Shown piece by piece: positions 8,493 through 18,362 of a DNA stretch of 64,000 bases. The notes under the pieces were generated by a model. It saw only the letters and a program-made list of their open reading frames with translations, was not told the origin of the DNA and did no database searches. The translations under genes were made by a program, and so were the position numbers. This DNA comes from Pseudorhodoferax sp. Leaf274 (GTDB lineage Bacteria; Pseudomonadota; Gammaproteobacteria; Burkholderiales; Burkholderiaceae_C): positions 1 to 64,000 of the forward strand of contig NZ_LMNA01000012.1 in assembly GCF_001422445.1 (NCBI RefSeq). The letters are read 5' to 3'. Position 1 is the first letter of the stretch; each line of letters begins with the position of its first letter.

Positions 8493-9175
8493 AGCAGCCC
8501 CCGTTCGGCCAGCGAGACGGCCTGGCCCGGCGCGACGACCACGTGGTCGAGCACGCGCACGTCGACCAGCGCCAGCGCGGCCTTGAGTTGCTGCGTCAGC
8601 AGCTCGTCGGCGCGCGAGGGCTCGGCGCTGCCGCTGGGGTGGTTGTGGGCCAGTACGACGGCGCCGGCGTGGTGGGCCAGCGCGCGCACCACCACTTCGC
8701 GCGGGTAGACGCTGGCCTGCGAGAGGGAGCCGCGGAACAACTCTTCCAGCGCGATGAGGCGGTGCTGGCTGTCCAGGAACACCACGGCGAAGACCTCGTG
8801 CGGGCGGCCCGCAAGCTGCAGCTGCAGGTAGTCCTTGACCTGCTGCGGCGCGCTGAACAGGGGCCGTTCGCGCAGCTGCTCGGCCAGCGCGCGGCGTGCG
8901 AGTTCCAGCACGGCGACCAGCTCGGCGCGCTTGGCCGGGCCGAGGCCCTTGATGCGCTGCAGGTCGGTCGCACTGGCGTGCAACAGGCCGGACAGGCCGC
9001 CGAAGCCCAGGGGCGGCGGGGCGAGCAGTTCGTCGGCCATGCGCAGCACGCTCTTGCCCTGGATGCCGGTGCGCAGCAGCAGGGCGAGCAGCTCGGCATC
9101 GGCCAGCGCCTGCGGCCCGCGCGCCAGCAGCTTTTCGCGCGGCTGGGCGTCGGTGGGAAGGTCTTTCAACGCCAT
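8489..9175 (-). CDS. radC: RadC family JAB/MPN-domain protein
   Basis: 228 residues, normal for RadC. It has an N-terminal helix-hairpin-helix-like region ([18 protein letters not shown]) and a C-terminal JAMM-type domain with the metal-binding signature [14 protein letters not shown] and a later DHVVVAP. Historically named a DNA repair protein, its true role is unresolved; the JAMM motif predicts zinc-dependent hydrolase activity. It is transcribed divergently from the FKBP gene across a 57-base spacer and coupled with the downstream Smr gene. Confidence 0.9.
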   Translation of the reverse strand: MALKDLPTDAQPREKLLARGPQALADAELLALLLRTGIQGKSVLRMADELLAPPPLGFGGLSGLLHASATDLQRIKGLGPAKRAELVAVLELARRALAEQLRERPLFSAPQQVKDYLQLQLAGRPHEVFAVVFLDSQHRLIALEELFRGSLSQASVYPREVVVRALAHHAGAVVLAHNHPSGSAEPSRADELLTQQLKAALALVDVRVLDHVVVAPGQAVSLAERGLL

Positions 9176-9201
9176 GGCGGGGACCCGGTGGCCCGGGTTT
9201 T

Positions 9202-9207
9202 TACAAT
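9202..9207 (+). promoter_or_regulatory. Candidate -10 box (TACAAT) for fkpB-ispH
   Basis: TACAAT sits 25 bases before the ATG at 9233, inside the radC/fkpB divergent spacer. An in-frame ATG overlaps this box at 9206; the box argues that translation begins at 9233 instead. No convincing -35 is seen. Confidence 0.35.
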
Positions 9208-9232
9208 GGCGTCCAGTTTATCGAGGCTCCCC

Positions 9233-9694
9233 ATGACCCCAGACTCCGCCGCCGTGCCCGTGGTGCATCCCGGCTCCTTCCTGACCCTGCATTACCGGCT
9301 GGCCGGTCCGGGCGGCGACATCATCAACACCTTCGGCGGCAAGCCGGCCACGCTGTCGCTGGGCGCGGGCGAGCTGTCGCCGGCCGTCGAGGAGCGCTTG
9401 CTCGGCCTGGCCGAGGGCACGCACACGCAGTTCGAGCTGCCCGCCGGCGCCGCGTTCGGCGAGCGCAACCCCGAGATGCAGCAATGGGTGGCGCGCGGCC
9501 TGCTGGCCAAGCTGGGCGACCCGGACGAGCAGTACAGCGTGGGCGACGTGGTGCAGTTCCCCACGCCCGATGGCTCGGGCAACTACGCCGGCGCGGTCAT
9601 CGCGCTGAAGGACACGGCCGTGCAATTCGATTTCAACCACCCGCTGGCGGGCCAGCCCGTGACCTTCGAGGTCCAGCTGATCGGAGTGCTTTGA
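9233..9694 (+). CDS. fkpB: FKBP-type peptidyl-prolyl cis-trans isomerase (SlpA/FkpB-like)
   Basis: 153 residues. Starts with [13 protein letters not shown], then [18 protein letters not shown] and the inserted flap region ([20 protein letters not shown]), ending with [16 protein letters not shown], the order of SlpA/SlyD-type FKBPs. It catalyses proline isomerisation and acts as a chaperone in the cytoplasm. The gene next to it is ispH, a pairing conserved in many proteobacteria; the stop and the ispH start share one base (TGATG), indicating coupling. The His-rich metal tail of SlyD is absent. ATG at 9206 is an alternative start. Confidence 0.9.
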   Translation: MTPDSAAVPVVHPGSFLTLHYRLAGPGGDIINTFGGKPATLSLGAGELSPAVEERLLGLAEGTHTQFELPAGAAFGERNPEMQQWVARGLLAKLGDPDEQYSVGDVVQFPTPDGSGNYAGAVIALKDTAVQFDFNHPLAGQPVTFEVQLIGVL

Positions 9695-10638
9695 TGACCG
9701 GCGTGGTGAGCGACATCGTCCTGGCCGAGCCGCGCGGCTTCTGCGCCGGCGTGGACCGCGCGATCGAGATCGTCGAGCGCGCGCTTGCCAAGTTCGGCGC
9801 GCCGATCTACGTGCGCCACGAGATCGTGCACAACACCTATGTGGTGAACGACCTGAAGGCGCGCGGCGCGATCTTCATCGAAGAGCTGGACGAGGTGCCG
9901 CCCGATGCCACGCTGGTGTTCTCGGCCCACGGCGTCAGCCAGGCAGTGCAGCGCGAGGCCGAACGGCGCGGCTTCCGCATCTTCGACGCGACCTGCCCGC
10001 TCGTGACCAAGGTCCACGTGGAGGTGGCCAAGCTGCACAAGGAAGGCTTCGAGTTCATCATGATCGGCCACAAGGGGCATCCCGAGGTCGAGGGCACGAT
10101 GGGCCAGCTCGACAGCGGCATCCACCTGGTCGAGGACGTGGCCGACGTGGCGCGCGTGCAGCCCGGCCAGACCGAGCGGCTGGCCGTGGTCACACAGACC
10201 ACGCTGTCGGTGGACGATGCAGCGGAGATCGCGGCTGCCGTCAAGGCGCGCTTTCCGAACGTGCGCGAGCCCAAGCAGCAGGACATCTGTTACGCCACGC
10301 AGAACCGGCAGGACGCCGTCAAGGTGCTCAGCCCGCAGGTCGACATCCTGATCGTGGTGGGCAGCCCCACGAGTTCCAACAGCAACCGGCTGCGTGAGCT
10401 GGCCAAGAAGCTCGGCACCGAGAGCTACATGGTCGACAGCGCGGACGAACTGCGCGCCGAGTGGTTCGAAGGCAAGCCGCGCGTGGGCCTGACGGCGGGC
10501 GCGTCTGCACCTGACGTGCTGGTCCAGCAGGTGATCGAACGCCTGCGCGCGCTCGGCGCACAGGCGGTCCGCAAGATGGACGGCGTGCAGGAAACGTTGA
10601 AGTTCCCGCTGCCCAAGGGCCTCAAGCTGGACGCCTGA
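9694..10638 (+). CDS. ispH: 4-hydroxy-3-methylbut-2-enyl diphosphate reductase
   Basis: 314 residues. The last step of the MEP pathway: reduces HMBPP to IPP and DMAPP using a 4Fe-4S cluster. The three cluster cysteines are visible in [17 protein letters not shown] and [11 protein letters not shown]. Also seen are [15 protein letters not shown] and [10 protein letters not shown] with substrate-binding histidines, TQTTLSVDD and the [11 protein letters not shown] motif. The length is normal. Translation is coupled to fkpB. A repeat element and the convergent PhoH gene follow. Confidence 0.97.
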   Translation: MTGVVSDIVLAEPRGFCAGVDRAIEIVERALAKFGAPIYVRHEIVHNTYVVNDLKARGAIFIEELDEVPPDATLVFSAHGVSQAVQREAERRGFRIFDATCPLVTKVHVEVAKLHKEGFEFIMIGHKGHPEVEGTMGQLDSGIHLVEDVADVARVQPGQTERLAVVTQTTLSVDDAAEIAAAVKARFPNVREPKQQDICYATQNRQDAVKVLSPQVDILIVVGSPTSSNSNRLRELAKKLGTESYMVDSADELRAEWFEGKPRVGLTAGASAPDVLVQQVIERLRALGAQAVRKMDGVQETLKFPLPKGLKLDA

Positions 10639-10647
10639 CGGAATAGC

Positions 10648-10720
10648 GCCCACGCTCCGCCGCTGCGCGGGTCGCTGCCCCCCGAGGGGGGGGGCGTTTT
10701 GCCTTGGGGCGGCCCGGCGG
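10648..10720. repeat. Dispersed GC-rich palindromic repeat element, extragenic copy
   Basis: Lies between the convergent ispH and PhoH genes and contains a run of nine G. Read on the minus strand it shares three blocks with the repeat found three times inside mdtB: CCGCCGGGCCGCCCCAAGGC, CCCCCTCGGGGGGCAGCGA and GGAGCGTGGG. The CCCCCTCGGGGGG core is a hairpin. Such short elements are familiar to me as intergenic repeats in Comamonadaceae. Here it may also act as a bidirectional terminator. Confidence 0.8.
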
Positions 10721-10733
10721 CAAAACCTTCGGG

Positions 10734-12449
10734 CTACAGCACTTCGCTCGCGAAGTCGGCCAGGCGAGAACGCTCGCCGCGCGCCAGCGTGATGTGGCCG
10801 CTGTGCGGCCAGCCCTTGAACTTGTCGACCGCGAAGGTCAGGCCCGAGGAGCCTTCGGTCAGGTAGGGCGTGTCGATCTGCTGCAGGTTGCCCATGCAGA
10901 CGATCTTGGTGCCCGGGCCGGCGCGCGTGATCAGCGTCTTCATCTGCTTGGGCGTCAGGTTCTGCGCCTCGTCGATGATCACGTACTTGTTCAGGAAGGT
11001 GCGGCCGCGCATGAAGTTCATGCTCTTGATCTTGATGCGCGAACGGATCAGCTCGTTGGTGGCCGCGCGGCCCCACTCGCCCGCGCTGGTCTCGGTCTTG
11101 GCCAGCACCTCGAGGTTGTCGTCGAGCGCGCCCATCCAGGGGCCCATCTTTTCTTCCTCGGTGCCGGGCAGGAAGCCGATGTCCTCGCCCACGCTGACGG
11201 TGGCGCGGGTCATGATGATCTCGGTGTAGCGGCGGTCGTCCAGCACCTGCGTGAGGCCGGAGGCCAGCGCCATCAGCGTCTTGCCGGTGCCGGCGTTGCC
11301 GGTCAGCGTGACGAAGTCGACCTCGGGATCGAGCAGCAGGTTCATCGCGAAGTTCTGTTCGCGGTTGCGCGTGGTCACGCCCCAGACAGCGTTCTTCAGG
11401 TGGTTGAAGTCGCGCAGCGTCTTGAGCACGGCGGTCTTGGCGCGGATCTCGGTCACCCGCGCGTACAGGCTGGGCTCGCCGGGCGCCTCGAAGTAGACGA
11501 ACTGGTTGATGTGCAGGCTCGGCACCACGGGGCCGGCGATGCGGTAGAAGGTGTGCTGGCCCTGCTGCCAGCTCTCCACCGTCTTGCCGTGCTTGGCCCA
11601 GAAATCAGGCGGCAGCGCCAGCGCGCCGGAGTACAGGAACTCGCCGTCCTCCAGCGTCTTGTCGTTCTGGTAGTCGTCGGCGGCCAGGCCCAGGGCCTTG
11701 GCCTTGACGCGCATGTTGATGTCCTTGGACACCAGCACCACCTCGCGCGGCGCATGCTCGCGCCGCAGCGCATCGACCACGCCGAGGATCTGGTTGTCGG
11801 CCTTGCCCTGCGGCAGGGCGGCGGGCAGCTTGTCGTCCAGCGGGCGGGTCTGGAAGAACAGCTTGCCGCCGGCCTCACGGTGGCCGGTGGCGTCCAGTGG
11901 CAGGCCGACGGCGATGTCGGCGTTCGGCGCGCCGGCCAGGGCATCGAGGGTACGGCTCGACTGGCGCGCGTTGCGCGCCACTTCGCTCATGCCCTTCTTG
12001 TGGCCGTCGAGCTCTTCCAGCACGATCATCGGCAGGTAGATGTCGTGTTCCTCGAAGCGGAACAGGCACATCGGGTCGTGCATCAGCACGTTGGTGTCGA
12101 GCACGAACAGCTTGGACGGGCCGCTCGACCTGGCCGGCTTGCGCTTGCGTGCCGGCGCGGCAGCCGCGGTATCGGCCGATGGCGTGCGGCGCCCGCGGGC
12201 CGGGGGCGCCTCCGCCTCGGCCGGTTCGCGCATCACGGGTGCTTCGACGACAGCGCCGGCATCGCGCAACACGGCGACGGGTGCTTCATCCTGGGCTTCG
12301 CGCGGTGCGTTGGCCGGCGCTTCCAACGCTGCCTCGGTGAACCGTGCGCGTGCGACCCGCGCGGGTTTCGATGTGGCGCGCGCAGGGGCGTCGAAGGCGT
12401 CAGGCGACAGGGTGGCAGCGCGCTTTGCGGGGGGCGGGGGCAGAGGCAT
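10734..12449 (-). CDS. PIN domain-PhoH fusion ATPase (PhoH2-like)
   Basis: 571 residues. Residues 1-110 are a low-complexity Ala/Pro/Arg/Lys segment without predicted fold. Residues ~112-260 form a PIN ribonuclease domain (LFVLDTNVLMHDP, VLEELDGHKKG, VVLVSKDINMRVKAKALGL). Residues ~330-571 form the PhoH ATPase with Walker A LTGNAGTGKTLMAL, IIMTRATVSVGEDIGFLPG, Walker B KYVIIDEAQNLTP and QQIDTPYL. PIN-PhoH proteins of this architecture (PhoH2) act as RNA helicase/RNases in other bacteria. The gene is leftward, downstream of the bcp terminator and convergent with ispH. The biological role here is inferred from architecture. Confidence 0.88.
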   Translation of the reverse strand: MPLPPPPAKRAATLSPDAFDAPARATSKPARVARARFTEAALEAPANAPREAQDEAPVAVLRDAGAVVEAPVMREPAEAEAPPARGRRTPSADTAAAAPARKRKPARSSGPSKLFVLDTNVLMHDPMCLFRFEEHDIYLPMIVLEELDGHKKGMSEVARNARQSSRTLDALAGAPNADIAVGLPLDATGHREAGGKLFFQTRPLDDKLPAALPQGKADNQILGVVDALRREHAPREVVLVSKDINMRVKAKALGLAADDYQNDKTLEDGEFLYSGALALPPDFWAKHGKTVESWQQGQHTFYRIAGPVVPSLHINQFVYFEAPGEPSLYARVTEIRAKTAVLKTLRDFNHLKNAVWGVTTRNREQNFAMNLLLDPEVDFVTLTGNAGTGKTLMALASGLTQVLDDRRYTEIIMTRATVSVGEDIGFLPGTEEEKMGPWMGALDDNLEVLAKTETSAGEWGRAATNELIRSRIKIKSMNFMRGRTFLNKYVIIDEAQNLTPKQMKTLITRAGPGTKIVCMGNLQQIDTPYLTEGSSGLTFAVDKFKGWPHSGHITLARGERSRLADFASEVL

Positions 12450-12483
12450 GGGGCGTCGTGTTTCCTGGGAAGGAGCAAAAACG

Positions 12484-12515
12484 AAAAAGCCGCCCGGTCG
12501 CCAGGGCGGCTTTTT
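12484..12515. terminator. Bidirectional intrinsic terminator after bcp
   Basis: Inverted repeat AAAAAGCCGCCC ... GGGCGGCTTTTT with an 8-base loop gives a GC stem flanked by an A-tract and T-tract, so it can terminate on both strands. It lies 88 bases beyond the bcp stop and just before the PhoH gene start, separating the two leftward genes. Confidence 0.85.
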
Positions 12516-12603
12516 GGTGGGATGCGCGAGGAGCGTCTCCTAGGGGCATGGAACCATTATGCATGACCCCCGTGACAGCCTTTCGCGCGGATGACCGCAG
12601 CGG

Positions 12604-13080
12604 TCAGGCGGTCGTCTTGAGATCCTTGACGGCCGCCAGGACTTCGTCCACGTGGCCGGGGACCTTGAGGCCGCGCCACTCCTGCTGCAGCGTGCCATCG
12701 GCACCGATGAGGAAGGTGCTGCGCTCGATGCCCTTGACCTTCTTGCCGTACATGATCTTGTTCTTGACCACGCCAAACATGTGGCACATTTTTTCTTCGG
12801 TGTCGGCAATGAGTTCGAAGGGCAGCTCGAGCTTGGCCTTGAACTCGTCGTGCGACTTCATGTTGTCGCGCGACACGCCGAACACCGTGGCCCCGGCCTT
12901 CACGAAGTCCTTGTACTTGTCCCGGAACTGCATGGCTTCGGTGGTACAACCGGGCGTGTTGTCCTTGGGATAGAAATACAGCACCAGGACATGGCCCAGG
13001 TGCGAGGTGTTGGAGACTTTCACGCCGCCCGTGGCGTTGGCTTCGAATTCAGGGATGAGTTTGTTGACAACGATCGCCAT
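12604..13080 (-). CDS. bcp: Thioredoxin-dependent peroxiredoxin, Bcp/PrxQ family
   Basis: 158 residues from the ATG at 13080 (MAIVVNKLIPEF). An upstream extension of the frame is Arg-rich and unlike the family. The peroxidatic cysteine is in YPKDNTPGCTTEA. The resolving cysteine usually five residues later is absent (Met follows), so this is a 1-Cys or atypical member; a further Cys occurs in EEKMCHMFGV. It reduces H2O2 and organic peroxides in the cytoplasm. The mRNA ends at the hairpin at 12484-12515. Confidence 0.92.
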   Translation of the reverse strand: MAIVVNKLIPEFEANATGGVKVSNTSHLGHVLVLYFYPKDNTPGCTTEAMQFRDKYKDFVKAGATVFGVSRDNMKSHDEFKAKLELPFELIADTEEKMCHMFGVVKNKIMYGKKVKGIERSTFLIGADGTLQQEWRGLKVPGHVDEVLAAVKDLKTTA

Positions 13081-13181
13081 ATGTTTGAATCTCGGGAGTC
13101 GGAAAGTGGTCGTCGGGCGCGTGTATTCAGGCCCAAGAGGCCATCGCGGCAACCCTAGATTTTACCCTGAAAATGCTTTTC

Positions 13182-13205
13182 GCGCTTCCCTGTTACAGGA
13201 AGCGC
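13182..13205. terminator. Hairpin between bcp and the Mth938-like gene
   Basis: GCGCTTCC ... GGAAGCGC forms an 8-bp stem that can extend inward through CTG/CAG. It lies 19 bases after the stop of the leftward Mth938-like gene. No clean U-tract follows, so the terminator call is tentative. Confidence 0.4.
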
Positions 13206-13223
13206 AGCACGGGTGTGCATGCG

Positions 13224-13601
13224 TCACTGTGCAGGCTCCAGCAGCAGCGCGACCACGACGTCGCGGCCCTCCTGCGCCAGGATGTTGTAGGTGCGGCAGG
13301 CGGCGGCCGTGTCCATGGTCTCCACGCCGATGCGCTTGGCGATCAGCGGGCGCAGCCAGGCGGCCTGCGGAAAACGCAGCTTGGGGCCGCTGCCGAAGAT
13401 CACGACCTCGCAATCGAGTTCGGCCAGTTGTGCGAAGTGCTCCGCGCCCAGGTCCTCGAAACGCTGGCAAGGCCAGGCGATGCGCTGTCCGCGCGAGCCG
13501 ATGACCACGCTGTGGCTGATGCGGTCGGCCTGCACGGCGATCCAGTCGGCCCCCAGTGCGGTGATGGTCTGGACGTCGGATCGGTCGGGCTGCAGCTTCA
13601 T
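13224..13601 (-). CDS. Mth938-like domain (DUF498) protein
   Basis: 125 residues from ATG at 13601 (MKLQPDRSDVQTITAL). Family-typical features are SVVIGSRGQRI, LDCEVVIFGSGPKLRFP and IGVETMDTAAACRTYNILAQEGR, as in Xcc1710/NDUFAF3-like proteins. In mitochondria the homologue is a complex I assembly factor; the bacterial role is not established. A perfect TATAAT lies 48 bases upstream on its strand. It is transcribed divergently from alaC. Confidence 0.82.
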   Translation of the reverse strand: MKLQPDRSDVQTITALGADWIAVQADRISHSVVIGSRGQRIAWPCQRFEDLGAEHFAQLAELDCEVVIFGSGPKLRFPQAAWLRPLIAKRIGVETMDTAAACRTYNILAQEGRDVVVALLLEPAQ

Positions 13602-13629
13602 GGAGGAGGGTGAGTGTGCGGGCCTGGAA

Positions 13630-13657
13630 TTGCCGCGAACTGTGGTCAAATTATAGG
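13630..13657. promoter_or_regulatory. Overlapping divergent promoter boxes (alaC and Mth938-like gene)
   Basis: On the minus strand TATAAT (13650-13655) fits a -10 for the leftward gene starting at 13601. On the plus strand TTGCCG (13630-13635), a 16-base spacer and TATAGG (13652-13657) fit a promoter for alaC-hom-thrC. The two candidate -10 boxes overlap, so transcription in the two directions may compete. Confidence 0.4.
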
Positions 13658-13758
13658 TTTTCGCTTCAACAAGGGCGCCGGCAGGGGTATGGCTTTGCCG
13701 CGGCGCGGCTCTTTGGCCAAGACCCAGACGGGGCCATTGAGGGACTGCAGGGGACTCC

Positions 13759-15014
13759 ATGAAAACCGTCCGTAAATCCGCCAAGCTCTCCAACGTCTGC
13801 TACGACATCCGCGGCCCCATCATGGATGCGGCGCGCCAGATGGAGGAAGAGGGCCAGAAGATCATCAAGCTCAACATCGGCAACCTCGCGGTGTTCGGCT
13901 TCGATTCGCCCGAAGAGATCCAGCAGGACATGATCCGCAACCTGCCGAACTCGGCCGGCTACTCGGACAGCAAGGGCATCTTCGCGGCGCGCAAGGCGGT
14001 CATGCACGAGACGCAGAAGCAGGGCGTCAAGGGCGTCACGCTGGACGACATCTACCTGGGCAACGGCGCCAGCGAGTTGATCGTGATGGCCACCAACGCG
14101 TTGCTCAACGACGGCGACGAACTGCTCCTGCCCGCACCCGACTATCCGCTGTGGACGGCCGCCGTGAGCCTGTCGGGCGGCACGCCCGTGCACTACCGCT
14201 GCGACGAGGCCAATGGCTGGATGCCCGACCTGGACGACATCCGGGCCAAGATCACGCCGCAGACCAAGGGCATCGTGGTCATCAACCCGAACAACCCGAC
14301 CGGCGCGCTGTACTCCGACGAACTGCTCCAGGCCCTGGTGGACATCGCCCGCGAGCACGGCCTGGTGCTATTCGCCGACGAGGTCTACGACAAGGTGCTC
14401 TACGACGGCGTGCGCCACACGGCCATCGCCAGCCTGTCCGACGACGTGCTCACGCTGACCTTCAACTCGCTGTCCAAGAGCTACCGCAGCTGCGGCTACC
14501 GTGCCGGCTGGCTCGTGGTCTCGGGCGACAGGAAGCCCGCGCGCGACTACATCGAGGGCCTGAACATGCTCTCGAACATGCGGCTGTGCGCCAATGTGCC
14601 GGGCCAGTGGGCGATCCAGACGGCGCTGGGCGGCTACCAGAGCATCAAGGACCTCGTGTGCGAGGGCGGCCGGCTGCGCCGCCAGCGCGACCTGGCCTAC
14701 GAACTCATCACCGCGATCCCGGGCGTGAGCTGCGTCAAGCCCAGCGCGGCGCTGTACATGTTCCCGCGGCTCGACCCCAAGGTCTACCCGGTCGAGGACG
14801 ACCAGCAGTTCATCCTCGAGATGCTGCAGGAAACCAAGGTCATGCTGGTGCAGGGCACGGGCTTCAACTGGCCCACGCCCGACCACTTCCGCATCGTGTT
14901 CCTGCCGCACGAGGACGACCTGCGCCTGGCCATCGGCCGCATCGCTGCCTTCCTCGAGCAGTACCGCAAACGCCATTCCGTTTCCTCTTCCTCCTCCGCA
15001 CAAGCGGCTCTCGC

Positions 15015-15018
<4 letters not shown>
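13759..15018 (+). CDS. alaC: PLP-dependent alanine/valine-type aminotransferase
   Basis: 419 residues of fold type I aminotransferase. Visible: LNIGNLAVFGFD, GYSDSKGIFAARKAV, YLGNGASELI, the VINPNNPTGALY motif, FADEVYDKV and the PLP lysine in NSLSKSYRSCGYRAGW, ending with FRIVFLP. Similar to AlaA/AlaC and to enzymes placed directly before homoserine dehydrogenase in beta-proteobacteria. Likely makes alanine from pyruvate and glutamate. The C-terminal tail is Ser-rich (VSSSSSAQAALA). The stop overlaps the hom start by 4 bases (ATGA), so the gene begins a coupled three-gene operon. Confidence 0.88.
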
Positions 15019-16336
<1,318 letters not shown>

Positions 16337-16337
<1 letters not shown>

Positions 16338-17752
16338 TGCGTTACCTGTCCACGCGCGGCCACGCCGACCGCAAGCAGTTCTGCGAGATCCTGCTCGAAG
16401 GCCTGGCGCCCGACGGCGGCCTGTACCTGCCCGAGCAGTACCCGCAGGTCGATGCCGCCACCCTCGCACGCTGGCGCGCGCTGCCGTACGCCGAGCTGGC
16501 CTTCGAAATCCTGTCGCTCTACATCGACGACATTCCCGCGGCCGACCTCAAGGCCCTGTGCGCCAAGACCTATACACGCGACGTGTTCGGCACCGAAGCC
16601 ATCGTGCCCTTGCGCCCGCTGGAAGACGGCGTGTACCTCGAAGCCCTGTCCAACGGCCCCACGCTGGCCTTCAAGGACATGGCCATGCAGCTGCTCGGCA
16701 ACCTGTTCGAGTACGAGCTGGGCCGCCGCGGCGAGGAACTCAACATCCTGGGCGCCACCAGCGGCGACACCGGCAGCGCGGCCGAGTACGCCATGCGTGG
16801 CAAGAAGGGCGTGCGCGTCTTCATGACCTCGCCGCACGGCCGCATGAGCCCGTTCCAGCAGGCCCAGATGTTCAGCCTGCAAGACGCCAACATCCACAAC
16901 CTGGCCGCGGACGGCGTGTTCGACGATTGCCAGGACATCGTCAAGGCCGTCTCCAACGACCTCGCGTTCAAGCGGAAGTACCGCATCGGCACGGTCAACT
17001 CGATCAATTGGGCGCGCTTGCTGGCCCAGGTCGTCTACTACTTCGCGGGCTACTTCCAGGCCACGAAGATGGACGGCGAGCAGGTCAGCTTCACCGTGCC
17101 CTCGGGCAACTTCGGCAACGTCTGCGCCGGCCATGTGGCACGCATGATGGGCCTGCCGGTCCACAGGCTGGTCGTGGCCACGAACGAGAACGACGTGCTC
17201 GACGAGTTCTTCCGCACCGGCACCTACCGCGTGCGCGGCAGCGCGGACACGCACGAGACCTCCAGCCCGTCGATGGACATCTCCAAGGCGTCCAACTTCG
17301 AGCGCTTCGTGTTCGACCTGCTGGGCCGCGACGCCGCACGCACGGCCGAGCTGTTCGGCGCGGGCCTTGCCCGTACGGGCCGCTTCGACCTGGCCGCCGA
17401 TCCGCTGTTCGCGCAGGGCGCCACGCGTTTCGGCTTCGCCAGCGGCAAGAGCACGCATGCCGACCGCCTCGCGACCATCCGCGACACCTGGGAGCGCTTT
17501 GGCCAGATGATCGACACGCACACGGCCGACGGCCTCAAGGTGGCGCGCGCGCACCGCACTGCGGGCGTCCCCATGGTGGTGCTGGAAACCGCGCTGCCGA
17601 TCAAGTTCGCCGAGACCATCGTGGAAGCGCTGGGCCGCGCGCCCGAGCGGCCCGCACGGTTCGAAGGCATCGAGGATCTGCCGCGCCGCGTGCAGCGCGT
17701 GCCGGCAGACGCCGAGGTCATCAAGCGCTACATCGCCGAACACTGCCATTGA
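16337..17752 (+). CDS. thrC: Threonine synthase
   Basis: 471 residues, long-type (ThrC with N-terminal Thr_synth_N). Starts MRYLSTRGH; the N-domain includes APDGGLYLPEQYP; the PLP lysine is in LSNGPTLAFKDMAMQ; then ILGATSGDTGSAAEYAM and SFTVPSGNFGNVCAGH. Converts O-phosphohomoserine to threonine. No thrB is next to it, so homoserine kinase must be elsewhere. It shares a base with the hom stop (TGATG). The molybdenum cofactor genes begin 82 bases downstream. Confidence 0.97.
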
Positions 17753-17834
17753 GCCCGCCAGCGCATCGCCTCGCGCATCGCGGCCGCCCGGGGGCGCGCG
17801 CCGACGCCTTCGGGTGGCCGGGCGGCGCTGGCCT

Positions 17835-18353
17835 GTGAAGGTCGTGGGTGTCGCCGGCTACTCGGGCGCCGGCAAGACCACGCTGATCGAGCGGCTGATC
17901 CCGCTGCTCAAGGCGCGCGGCGAATCGGTCTCGGTCGTCAAGCACGCGCACCACGGCTTCGACATCGACACCCCTGGCAAGGACAGCTGGCGCCACCGCG
18001 AGGCCGGCGCGCACGAGGTGGTGATCGCCTCCGATCGCCGCCTGGCGCTGCTGCGCGAATACCCGGCCGAGCACGCGCCGACCGCGCGTGGCCTGATCGC
18101 CGAACTGCGCCAGGACGTCGACTGGGTGCTGGTCGAGGGCTTCAAGCACGAAGACCTGCCGCGCCTGGAAGTGCGCCGCGCAGGCGAGCAGCGGCCTGCG
18201 CGTTATCCCGAGGACCTGCAGGTCCGCGCCGTTCTGACCGACGCGCCTGCCGCGCTCCAGCCCGCCCCCCTGTGCCCGGTGCTGGATCTGAACGACGTGC
18301 CGGCGCTGGCCCGCTGGCTGGCCGACAATGCCGCGCTGTTCGCCTACCGTTGA
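17835..18353 (+). CDS. mobB: Molybdopterin-guanine dinucleotide biosynthesis protein B
   Basis: 172 residues from GTG at 17835 (MKVVGVAGYSGAGKTTL). A GTG at 17814 would add seven Arg-rich residues and is less likely. P-loop GYSGAGKTTLIERL at the N-terminus, then SVVKHAHHGFDIDTPGKDSWRHREAGA and WVLVEGFKHEDLPRLEV, all classic MobB. GTP-binding accessory for MGD cofactor formation. Followed by moeA after 9 bases; part of the molybdenum cofactor operon. Confidence 0.93.
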   Translation: MKVVGVAGYSGAGKTTLIERLIPLLKARGESVSVVKHAHHGFDIDTPGKDSWRHREAGAHEVVIASDRRLALLREYPAEHAPTARGLIAELRQDVDWVLVEGFKHEDLPRLEVRRAGEQRPARYPEDLQVRAVLTDAPAALQPAPLCPVLDLNDVPALARWLADNAALFAYR

Positions 18354-18362
18354 ATCCCCCGC

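Noticed and set aside
9206..9208. ATG at 9206 as the FKBP start
   Set aside because: It overlaps the candidate -10 box, and the added residues do not resemble family N-termini.
13602..13758. Leader-peptide attenuator before alaC-hom-thrC
   Set aside because: No short reading frame with Thr, Ile or Ala runs followed by alternative hairpins and a U-tract was found.
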